From the NCBI RefSeq assembly GCF_900963305.1, contig NC_042514.1, positions 262,501-326,500 on the forward strand: 64,000 nt of DNA, in the 5' to 3' direction. Positions 48,284-58,872 of the stretch are shown here, one piece after another. The position numbers and the translations under genes are program-made. Origin of the DNA: Echeneis naucrates. Taxonomy: Eukaryota; Chordata; Actinopteri; Carangiformes; Echeneidae. A model generated the notes under the pieces. The model was not told where the DNA came from and searched no databases. It saw only the letters and a program-made list of their open reading frames with translations. How positions within the stretch are numbered: position 1 is the first letter of the stretch; every line of letters starts with the position of its first letter.

Positions 48284-51200
48284 TCAGCGTTGTGTCGTGT
48301 TCTGTGGAAGTATAATCGGTGTACACGCAATGCCAGCAAAGGATTCTGGGAAGTGCAGATCCCTCTCCCACTCGTCCGTCTCCGTGTTGTACACCTGCAC
48401 GATGCTGGTGACGTTGTTCAGGTGCCAGTTGTAGCCTCCAATGATGTAGATCTTCCTGTCCAGCAGACAGCAGCCCGCCTCCGACTGACCCGCTCTCATT
48501 GGACTGACGGTCGTCCACTGGTCGTTCTCTGGGACGTAGTACTCAACTGCCAGCACGTCAAAACAGCGGTCCACATGGTCCATGCGACCGCCCAGGGCGT
48601 AGACCCGATCCCTGGTGCTGATCATGGCATGCAGGACTCTGGGTTCGTTCATGGGAGCTTTGAAATCCCACTGGTCTGAGCCCGGATCGTAACAGTGAAG
48701 AGTCTTTTTGTCATCAAGCGAGACACCGTAACCTCCTGAGACATAAAGCTTTTCTCCACACGGAGTTCCTGCATGACCCCAAATCCTGCGCTTCATCGGC
48801 TCCACATAAGTCCACTCGTTCTTCTTCGGGCAGTAACATTCCACAGACGACAGGCTGCCAGATCGATTGCGCCCCCCAGTGGCGTACAGCTGTCCATGCA
48901 GCACATTGAGCTGAAACTGGATGCGGGCCTCCTGCAGGGGTTGGATACGCAGCCAACGGCTGAGGTGTGGGTCATAGCGGAAACAGCAGTCCACGGCGCC
49001 CTCGCCGCTGCGGTACTGCAAGTGCTGCCCACCGACCACGTACACAAAGTTATCGAGCACAGCAACGCAAGCATGACTGCACCCGGCCTCCATCTCTGTC
49101 AGCTCTTTGAACTGGCGGGAAGCGATGTCAGGGAGATAGAACACCTTGGTGCTCACCGTGCGGTCGTTGTCGGTGTACGGTGTTCCACCAAAGGTGATGA
49201 GCGACATGACGTCGGAGCGAATGAGCGTCCGTGCAGACTGCATCTCGTGCTGTCGGAAAGGAAGGATTTGGTAATTGAAGCCCTCAAGGAGATACTGGCG
49301 GCACAGCACATCCTCCACCATGATGTCCACAGTTTGGACACTGTCCACCAGCTCTGAGGAACGCATGAGCGGGAAACGGACAAAGCAAAGGACGCTACTG
49401 GCTTGAGCTCGACGAGACTCGTCATACTGGAGCCACCGGATGGCAGCGTGGAAGAGGTCAATCTCGCTACAGTTTTTCAGTTTGTTGCTCTGCAGGAGGA
49501 AGGTAAGGCGCTCCATGGGAATGTGCAGAAAGTCCTCCTCTTTGGCGATTTGGAGGAAGTGACGAAATGTGAAGGTGTCCACCGACTCCTTAAGGGAGGA
49601 CAGGCTGAAGGCGGTTGCCATCTGACCGATGTGCAGGCAGGTCTCCACGCTCATCGCCGACTTAAGGAACTCTTCACAGAGCTCCACAACCGGGACCATC
49701 TGCAGAAACACGGCGGCTCCCAGGACGTCCTGGATACAGTCCAGGTCTAATGTGACCTCTGCACTGTAGGCAAAGTCGATAATGTGTTTCAGACCTCGGG
49801 CAGACAACCCCTTCAGCTCAATGGTGTCCTGATTTGACTCCCTCATTCCTCCTGTAAACATCGCTCTGAAACACAAGAGTCAGTCAGTCATGTAGCTCAT
49901 GTAAGTCATTTATTCTGCCTTTTTTTTCACCTCCAAACTAAACTGACCGGCTGCTCTGTCAGCTCTGTCTACTCTGGTTAGGAGCATCAGCTAAGTGTCT
50001 CTGATGTAATATGTAGATGGTAAAGTCCACAGAGTCTTCTGACTCCACTAACCTGAAGTAATCACTGCAGGCAGCCAGGACGGCTTTGTGGACCTGGAAA
50101 CGCTCCTCGTTGATGGCCAGCACAACGTCCAGGAGCTGGCCCTGAGCCCGAAGGATGGACAGGCCCTGAAGGAGCGTGGTGCTGTGGCTCGGGGCTGAGA
50201 AGGTGCAGCGCAGGGTGCTGTTCTTATTAGCCATACTGGAAGAGAAAAACAGCAGGAAATCAGATCTAAATTACTAAAACAGAAGTTAAGCTCCCAGTAG
50301 AAAGCAAGATGACAGGAGGTTTAAATGTCGGGGCGCTGTAACAACACATGGTGAGTTTAAGGGCAAACGCTGCAGCATCCTCCCCCCAAGCTCCACTGCT
50401 CAGTGGTTATTGCTTTCTCCTGTAATGCAAAGGAAATGGTTACATTTTCAAGAGCTCTTCTCAGTCGCTTCCTCTTGCTATTCCATCAAACAGCATCTCT
50501 GTTGATGTTTTGGAGTTAGATGGTCCAACAGCCAAAGCCAAGTATTCAACGTCAGTCAGTGTCACCATGAGGAGTGTACGACAAATAGACGCTGTCTGAC
50601 AGTGATGATTATATCCATTTATTGTATATTCATGTATTACATAGCTGTGTCAGAGAAATGTAATGTAAATGATAGAAGAAGATGTTACATAACACATTAC
50701 ATGCTCCAACTCCACAAAGTTGATCCAGAAGAACTGAATTGTCTCCATTGTTTCCTGATTGTTATCTGCACTAAATTTGAATTTGTTTGGTTGTAAAGTT
50801 GAAATGAATTGATTGACAGAAAAACTTCTTCTGAATAAAATTCCAGTTTCTTCATCATGTGATCAGAAAATAAAAAATTTTCAGCTCATTTTAACACAAT
50901 TCAGCATTTTTATATCCAACAGACTAATAAAAAAAAAAAAAAAAACAAAAAAAACAAAACAAGGTAAACTGATGAAGACCGGAAAATTTCGACACACACA
51001 CACACACACACACACAATGCACTTTTATTAAAGTTTTAATCAGCTGATCGTTCATCAGCTTGTTTTCGCAATGTCGGTGTTTTTAATCAAACTGCTGATT
51101 TCGGAGTTAAATTTGTTTTTCTTTATTTTCTACATTAACTTTGTTTCGGCCGGTGGGTCACCGTCCGTAGGCCTCGACACATCCTCGGTGTTTCCTGCCG

Positions 51201-51382
51201 TCGCGCCGCGGCGCCGTGACGCTCCGCCGGTCGGGGACTTGGCCGAGGGGCCGCGGAGACTTCCGCCGAGCTCCCCCAGGGGACCGGCCCCCGTCCGCGG
51301 ACACACCTGCACCCCAAGCCCGCTTCACTCACCCGTTCTGCGGACGATTCGCAGCAAAATCTCCGCCGTCCGACTCCGCCAT
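48284..51382 (-). CDS. klhl26: KLHL26, BTB-BACK-kelch protein
   Basis: Three exons (minus): 51333-51382, 50053-50235 and 48284-49865, giving 604 residues (human 615). Exon 1 supplies MAESDGGDFAANRPQNG; a shorter protein starting at the exon 2 ATG (MANKNSTLRC) is possible, but exon 1 matches the human MAES start. The BTB domain spans roughly residues 40-150 (GQLLDVVLAINEERFQVHKA, DYFRAMFTGG), then BACK (CEEFLKSAMSVETCLHIGQM), then six kelch repeats with the usual double glycines (YVVGGQHLQYRSGEGAVD, YATGGRNRSG, YVSGGYG, YALGGRMDHVDRCFDVLA, YIIGGYNWHLNN). By family it is a presumed substrate adaptor for a CUL3 ubiquitin ligase; no substrate can be read from sequence. It is adjacent to crtc1, as in human. 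Confidence 0.95.
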
Positions 51383-51600
51383 CTTCGGGCTTTGGGCAGC
51401 CGGCATCTAGCATCTTCCGGCCCGTCAGCAGCAGCTCGGCGGCGCCGGCGGACTGCTCATGGCGGCGGACGGAGGTCCAGGACGGAGACCGGTCTGTGTG
51501 CGCTCCGCAGTCCGGACGGTGGTGACCTCCTACCGGCCTGCTGCCATCCGCCCCCCGCACCGACGGGCTCCGACCTCCGGGGGGCGCCGCCAACATGTGG
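51140..51600 (-). promoter_or_regulatory. CpG-rich promoter region of klhl26
   Basis: A dense CpG stretch surrounds exon 1 (51333-51382), with many CCGCCG/GGCGGC runs, and is flanked by AT-rich DNA including a (CA)n run at about 50993-51016. It accounts for the long open frames on both strands here. Confidence 0.55.
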
Positions 51601-52300
51601 CGACTCTCCGGAGGAGCAAAGTGGGTGAAAGCACAATTTAAAGATGTGAAACAATCACAGCGCTTTTCAATTATTATTGATTATTACAGTTATTATTATC
51701 GTTATTATTACAATTATTACAAGAATTTCAATGCAATTTTAAATCATTTTCAATGTTTACATTTTGACCGTGTGATCAAGGACCAACAAACGATCACACA
51801 TAAAACCAAAACCGTTTTTAAATCTAACTTTAATTATGTTCAGAATTAAAAGCTATTACCGAAACCATCGGCTACAGTTATTCAAACAGGGAAAAGCTCA
51901 TGGATCTTTTAAAAAGAAGAAGAAGAAGAAGCTTTTTATGAAATTTTAGAAATTTCATCAAAGGTCAAGTTTTAGTTTCGTTGTTGTGACCACTTCCTGT
52001 GACATGCTCACATAGTTCCATCACAGAGGCAGGTTTTTACAGTTCGGCCTGCAGCTTCGTGTTTATGTTTGGTCTGTGTTTAAAATCCTTGATGGCTTTT
52101 AAATCCCAAAGCTAGTTTTTTCAGTTTCGGGAAAAGAAATAGAATCGTGAGTAAAAGTTTGTTGTTAAGGTGAACAGTTGACAAATACTGGAATTATTGT
52201 TCAAGAATAAAATACTTAAAATAATAAAAGTCTGGGTCTCCATCCTCCTGATAAATGAAGTGATGTTTCCTGTCTGTGCAGTCAAACACGCACATCTTTT
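51383..52300. other. Spacer between klhl26 and the il12rb1-like gene
   Basis: The klhl26 promoter island is followed by AT-rich sequence with (TTA/ATT)n stretches near 51676-51722 and a (GAA)n run near 51916-51932. The right part is probably the il12rb1-like 3' UTR. No exon was recognised. Confidence 0.5.
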
Positions 52301-55300
52301 CTAAGGCGACTCCGGCTTCACGTCGAAGACCAGACCGTTCTTGTAGATCAGCAGAGCGATCTCATGGTCCAGCTGCTCCTCGTCCATCACATCTCCATCT
52401 CTGGAGCTGCTCAGAGCCCGGCCTGTAGAGTCAGGGCCCTCATCGTCGCCCTCGCTCCCCTCCTCGCCCCCATCACCCCCATCACCCCACTGTCCTCGGG
52501 GGATGGATGTTTCCTCCATGTCCTTCGGTTGCAGCTGCAGCAGCGTCAGGTTGCTCACCTCCTCCTTCCCCTCCAGAACTTCCTGCTGGAGTCACATTAA
52601 CACAGAGTGATCAACCAACGTCTCACTTTGTGTAACAGAGATGACAAAGTCCTCGGTCACCACTTGATTCCCCGTTGAGAAATTTAGGAAAACATTTATT
52701 TCACCAAAGTCTTGTTTCTACAACTCCTCTAACAACCAAAGCAGAAGCAGCCCAAAGAAAAAAAAAAAACATAGAAAAAAAAGTTCATCCTTCTCACCAC
52801 CTTCAGGTGAAGATGGATGACCCTGATTTACTGAACTCTGAGGAAACGAGCTCACAAACAGCACAAAGTTCCCATAGAAATAAAGATATTTACCTGATTC
52901 TCTGGATTGAAGAGGCTGAAATCTGGAAGCACAGGTTTCGGCACAGAAGGAAAAATCCTCTTTTTGATTCTAAATGTATGAAAACAGTCAAAACAGGATG
53001 GACAGCAGGTTTCAGTAAATTTGATTTAACTATTAAGCATCGGAGTGATGTGAGCAGTTGGATTTGAAATCAATCCTAAACCCTGAAACTGTTTTTCTAT
53101 AAAACCCCTTCAAGAGCAGAAAAATGGAGATGAGAGAAAAATCTTCCGGGCTTCCGTACATTTGAGTAAGACTGCCCTGTGTAGGAGCAGAGTGTGGTGA
53201 TAGGTGTTAACTGGTTTCCCTTGTGTGATGCTCTGGCCTATTTAATCTAGGAACATTTGTTGGTTCAGCAGGCGTGTTTCCGAGTTGAAGGAAGAAACTG
53301 TATTTGACTGCATGCTGGTGTTATGAAAGATGTAAGTTTGATAATGTGAATACAAATAAATGGAGTTTATGTATTAGATAGAACGGAGAAGTGGACTTTG
53401 GAGTTTATTAGGAACCTGGCATCAGAAAATGTGGGCGCATCAAATAGGTTTCCTGTCCTGTACCTCAGTGGTATAAAGCGATGGCTTCACCCCGACACCC
53501 TGAATATTCTCTTTGTTTTTCTTTGTCTGCTCTGACCGTTAACCTACAGCTGCTAAAGTTAGCTAAAGTTAAATTTTCATTTATGAACAGTTTCATATCG
53601 TCTTTCCAAGATAATCTGATTGTGAGTATCCTGAAGCACAGGTATGTGTTTTATTGATCCTATCTCTCAGAGGTCTCCTACCTCTTCAGGATAACGGTGC
53701 ACGTCGTTGTGCCAAAGAAGAATCCGATCAGCAGCCCTAAGCTCAGCCACACTGAGGACACATGAGGGAAATGAGCCTCCGACAGCAAACCAACAAATGT
53801 GTTTCCAGGAGAGCTGCGTTGTGAATCTGATACCGTTCACTTGTTTCTCCGGCGCTGTGTTGAAGGTGACTGAGGCTTTAGGCCCTCCTCCTTCTTGAGT
53901 CACTCCAGCGAGGCTGATGTTGTATTTTGCTCCGTGCTCCAGGGTTTCCAGCTGATACATGAGCAGAGAGGATGAAATGTTCTGACACTCTGATGGGACA
54001 CAAAGACAGCTTTCAGTTTCTCACATTATGGAAAAGTGAAGCATCAGCTTTTGAAATGTGATTGAAGTCAATATAACTGTTCAGGTTACGTGTTGAGAAT
54101 AAAAAGTGTCTCCCACCTTCTGAGCTGACTTGTGGGCTGATTTTCACACTGCACAGTTGGTAGTGTGTGAGGAAACCTCTCTGCTGCAGGGGGGGAATCG
54201 GCCTCCAGGTCAGGACGGGCGAGTGAGAGTCACTGATGATAATAAGGTCCTGAGGTTCAGACTGTGGAGCTGAAGAAAAGACACACCTTTACCGCTCAGG
54301 TCTGTGGTTTGGTTTGGTCAGGAACAGCTACGGTGGCCCTGAAGGCTCAGTGCACTGCGACTCAACAAAGCACAAACATCTTCTACTTGACAGCGCGACA
54401 AACAGAGGAGTTTCCAGGTGACACAATGAAATCACAAACAAGAAGTTCACTGTTAAACCCTGTGTCTGCTGAAGGACACGTTCAAGTGTCCATGGGACAT
54501 CCCAGTTCCCTGGACAATGTCATTTGTCTAAATCAGCTGGAGAAAGTACATGAGTGAACATGGTCCAAAAAAAAACAAAAGGTCTGCGTTCATCAGATAC
54601 ATTCACACAACAAATTCAACTTATGATTATGAGGCAGCACGCAGAGAAACTCACCTCCCTGTTTTTTGTAGAAGAGGCACATTCGAACTGTCCGTGGTTT
54701 CCTGTCCTCACAGATGTGTTCAAAGTAAAAGTATGGGATGAAGTCCTGTAAATCTGTAACAAAGACTAGCTAAGTAAACTAGGAAGTTATATGTCAAGGG
54801 AAAAGTGCTTTTCTGAACCGAATCCTGTTTAAATGTCACTTAACTCTTCTTTGGTGTGGACTCTGGATTTGGACCTGTATCTTGAAGTTTGTACCACTGT
54901 CTGCAGCTTCTCTTGTGTAATTTGTGGCTCAGTGTCACGTTGTCACAAGCTGCCAAAAAAAAGCCAGTTGGTGATGGAGAAGTGATGTGTGGACGGTGTC
55001 TTGACCTCAGACTCACCCTTTAGATCTGCAGCAAGTTGGGCGGGCAGGTGAATAACGGCGGAGGGGGAGTCTCTCATTGAGTTTCGGGCAGTAACAAAGA
55101 TGTTGACGGTGGAGTAAGACACATAGGTAGTGAAACTGGTCTTGTTAGTAGTCAGATTTGTCTTTGTCTTACATGCACAATTCTGAGATGATCCTGAGAT
55201 GTTCACCAGGTAGGTCACCCCCCCAACTGCTGCTGCAGGTGACACCCCCTGAAGGGAGGACAGACAGGAAGTAGCACCAAGCAAACTGGACAACGGTCAA

Positions 55301-58137
55301 CAAACCAGTTAAAGTATAAAACTTTCATTTTGCAGCAGATCTGGATCATTTGCTGTGAATTAGATGTTTTCTTCCTTCGTTTCGGCCCTGAACATAAATA
55401 TTAAAGACTCCAGAAGTTTTCCTTTCTGACACTTTGATCCGTCTTTTGTTAGCACTTTGAGATGTTAGGATGCGTCTTTCAGGCTTTACCTTCCAAGTCA
55501 GCGTCACCTCTCGTGTGCCGTTTAAATCTCTGGTTCTTGTCTTCACTTTAGGTTTGTGATCCAGCTCTACAGGAAAAAGCAAAAGATAAGTAAGCAGATA
55601 AATCTTCTTTAAGCTCCGGCTGAAATAAATAACTGGAGTTGACCTGCAGGAACGAGGACCACAGGAGACCAGCCGCTCCACAGTGGGCTCCTGGCCTGAG
55701 TGGACCGTTGTCTGATCTGAAGCCGGTAAGATGAACGCTTGGAGAGATTCTCAATAGTGACCTTGTCTGTGCAGGAAAAAGAAGAACACAGATGTTCTTG
55801 GCCTCTTTGTAAGACTACAGAAACACAACGAGCAGGACGTGATGAGAGACTGAAAAGATCTGTTAGGCCACAAACTAAACCTGGACCTGGATTCTGGATC
55901 TATCAAGCAAAGTCAATGCTGAAGAGCCTTAAACCTTTATTCTACCTGCTGATCTTCAGGAGGCGACGCAATCTGTCAGATAGCTTTGAAGTCTATGGGA
56001 AAATGTCCCTCCTCCTCAGAAAACGTTTTCCTGATGAGTTTTTGTACTGAGGGTTAGGGTTAGCCCTAACCCTAACCCTTTCAATACAACATGATGTTCA
56101 TTAAGAGGGAAACAGACCAGGAAAGAGAGGCAGGGCTACTGTGTGACTGACAGACTGAACCACCCAATCAAGAAAAAGGACAGATGAGTTCAAATCCACC
56201 TTCTTCCAAAGAAAGTTTTTACTGGTTTATAAAAATCAAGATGGCCGTTTCTTTGGGTTCCCACCATCATCGTCTTTTCCTGAAGTGTAATGGCGTCAAA
56301 TTGGAGATGATGTGGCAACAGTGGAGTCATAATATCCATCATCCTCTTTGATATTTGGGAGTCATCTTGTCGGGTATCTCTTTGGTGTCTGGGCTCGAAG
56401 GGCAGACTGGTGGTTCAGATGCAGATTATATCAAAAAGGAGAAACCCAGGAAGTAATTTAGATACTCACGTTTAGGATACAGCCCATTTCTGACAGACAA
56501 ACAGAATGACGTATGGACGCCTGCGGAGCTGTCCCCTGTCCCTGTGGACAGAAACAGGAGTTCACTAAGAGGGAGGAAACAAAGCAGCAGCTCCAAACTT
56601 CAGTGAGAGTTCATAGAGGACACAAACAGCAAATCTCTGATCAGGTCTTTGGACCTGGATGGTGAGCAGCCCTTACACTTGGTGATATTCATCATGATCT
56701 GGAACAGAAATGTAGATGTGAGGTCAGTTTTTTAGGAACAGAAGATGGCACCGATTCAGCAACAGAACTAAAGGTGCTGTACTTTTTCCCATGATTCTGA
56801 GTGGTGGTCATCTCGTTGAACCCAGATCTCAGCTGAAGCTGGATGTTCCTCTGTGGCTTTCCAGGTTAAGTTGAGGTTGTTCTCTGACCACAGCATCGAA
56901 ATGTTCTGAGGTGCTTCATATTTGACTGTTGAATCGAAACAAAAACCTCAAATTAAACCTTGATGTCTTTGTCTCCAACACGTCGGTTCAATCAGACTGT
57001 TCCATTACCGATGTCCCGGAGAAGCACGGACCGCCTGGGCGATGTGCAGCTGAAGTTCCTTCCACGAGCTTCCACCGAGATGTTGACGGGCCGATGTTGG
57101 ATAAGACGTTCTTCCAGGACCTCGTGGTGAGTTTCCTTTATGTCCCGAAATGGTTCGTGACTACTGATTGGCACGTTCAGGTGTCCGCGTCACCATGGCA
57201 ACAGAAAAATAACAATAATAATAATAGAATAAAAATCATTCAGTTGTCCTCATTAGTGTCTGTTAGAAACACCTTTCAGGTCGTCAAAGGTACAGAATGT
57301 ACCTCCTCCAACAGACCAACAACAGACACACAACAGACCCAAAATAGACCCAGAACATACAATATTCCAACAACATTAATGTCTTAAACTTCAGTCAGTC
57401 CAACAGAAATGATTCGACACACGATGGAAATATAAAGATAAAATAAATTCTCTAAAAACCAAACAGGGAGAAAATCCATTCAAAGGATTTACTGGTGGAG
57501 TTTAAACGTTGAGGCTGAAATGAGACTCACCCAATGTGAAGGTCAAATGTCACACCAGTTTGAGTTCTGTTCACACTCCATTCACACACATAAACTGATT
57601 CACAGGTGTTTCTCCTGAAGCACTCTAGATATGAAGGACATGATGAACCTTTGGAGGAAAAATAACAAAACTCAAATGAAGGTTTAAAAATTTGCTTAGA
57701 CTTTTATTTTCCTGAGTTCTATCGACAAAGTGTTCCTCTGAGATCAAGGAAAAAGCAGAAGCTTTAATTTTTAAATCGTTGTTGTAGATTCTGTTTTAAA
57801 TCTAACTTATTTTTTCAGTTTAGGAAGAATTAGATGCAGGAAGTTTAGTGAAGCTGCGCAGAGCAGCAATGTGCTGGCAAAGTCAGTAACCACATGAGGC
57901 CGATAAGAAAACCGACAGTTTGTGGCTGATGTTTTACTTCTACTACTCAGACAACTTTCACATGTCTGACTTGTGTCATTCATTGTATTTTGATAAGATC
58001 AGTTTGGTAAAAGTGAATGAAAAGCTAGACTGAGGCAAGAGATTGAGTGAAGATAAAGTTTTACCTTCTGTGACTATTGTCAGCAGCAGAAACACAAAAT
58101 GTCCATGAAGCAACCTCCAGCGTTTCAAAGTTTCCAT
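52301..58137 (-). CDS. il12rb1: Class I cytokine receptor, IL12RB1-like
   Basis: Sixteen exons (minus): 58065-58137, 57531-57648, 57009-57163, 56783-56925, 56677-56698, 56470-56541, 55644-55766, 55490-55566, 55017-55248, 54875-54949, 54655-54753, 54117-54269, 53834-53989, 53682-53751, 52894-52969 and 52301-52582. They give 641 residues (human IL12RB1 662), with every phase closing. There is a signal peptide (GHFVFLLLTIVTEG) and a cytokine-binding module with the WSxWS motif as WSGWSP (exon 7). Two stretches resemble human IL12RB1: VKYEAPQNISMLWSENNLN (human VKYEPPLGDIKVSK) and VTYLVNISG...CACKTKTNL (human VTYRLQL...CPCKAKATR). More fibronectin III modules follow, then one TM helix (VWLSLGLLIGFFFGTTT), box 1 (KKRIFPSVPKPVLPD) and an acidic tail. 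By family it is the shared IL-12/IL-23 receptor subunit. The assignment rests on remembered similarity and location; exons 10-13 are less conserved and could hide a missed exon. Confidence 0.75.
55905..56250 (+). repeat. Unnamed interspersed repeat family, copy H, with a telomere-like insert
   Basis: Blocks ATGCTGAAGAGCCTTAAACC, GAAGTCTATGGGAAAATG, TCCCTCCTCCTC, CATGATGTTCATTAAGAGGG and CTACTGTGTGACTGACAGAC occur in order, in plus orientation, in the intron between exons 6 and 7 of the il12rb1-like gene. At 56049-56078 it carries TTAGGG repeats meeting CCCTAA repeats. Confidence 0.7.
56049..56078. repeat. Head-to-head telomere-like repeat
   Basis: AGGGTTAGGGTTAG is followed at once by CCCTAACCCTAACCCT, a near-perfect palindrome of telomere-type hexamers inside repeat copy H. 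Confidence 0.85.
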
Positions 58138-58724
58138 CAGTGTCGGCAGATTATTGTTGCTCAGAGCTCGTCTGCTTCAGCTTCTCCTCATGTAACTCAG
58201 GTTTATTTCTCAGAAGTGTCAGAGCAGTTTCATGTCTAACCTGCTAGAGAAGAAACAAAACCACAATGTGAGGGGCGGAGAGCAGCCAGCCTGCTCCAAT
58301 CAGCTTCGACCCAAAAACTTTACAGAGAATTTATTCTTAATGAGGGAAGCACCTCAACTTCAGTTCCTGCTGCAGGATGCCGTCCAGGCCGGAGAGCGGA
58401 GAGGATCAGAGAGCCCTCAGGACAGCTGGCCTTAGGCCGGGCTGAGTCAGCGGCATTCCCCAAAGACAGACAGACAGACAGACTGCTTTCATGGATGTTC
58501 ATGTTTTACTGTCAATGTTGGTTCATGTGGGCCTTCCTGTGATTCTCTTCAGTTTACATCCTCATTTTTTAACCTGATTCCCGTTTTTCAATTTCATTTC
58601 AGCTTTCTGCTCACATGCCATTAAACTGACTAACACTGGCATGCATGGAGTCCAGAATTGGAGCATCCATGAAACTGACTCATGAGCCTGGTGATGTTTA
58701 AACAGAAAAAGTTAAAGTTTGTAG

Positions 58725-58872
58725 TTTGTCTCTGTTTGTCTGTGTGTTGGCCCTGCGATAGACTGGTGACCTGTCCGGGTGTACCCTGCCCCTCGCCCCA
58801 TGTGAGCTGGGATTGGCAACAGCAGCCCCGTGACCCGGAAACAGATACAGCGGTTGAAGTTGAATGAATGAA
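58725..58872 (+). mobile_element. 3' part of a common teleost SINE/LINE-tail repeat
   Basis: It contains GCGATAGACTGGTGACCTGT, CCGGGTGTACCCTGCC and GTGAGCTGGGATTGGC and ends in (TGAA)n and AATAAA-like A-rich sequence. These are the familiar 3' blocks of a very abundant fish interspersed repeat; the 5' tRNA-like half is absent. Confidence 0.6.

Noticed and set aside
48773-49357. 194-codon open frame on the plus strand
   Set aside because: Antisense shadow of klhl26 exon 3, which is clearly the coding strand.
51071-51628. 185-codon plus-strand open frame and a 153-codon minus-strand frame
   Set aside because: They cross the klhl26 first exon and CpG island; low-complexity Arg/Pro/Ala content only.
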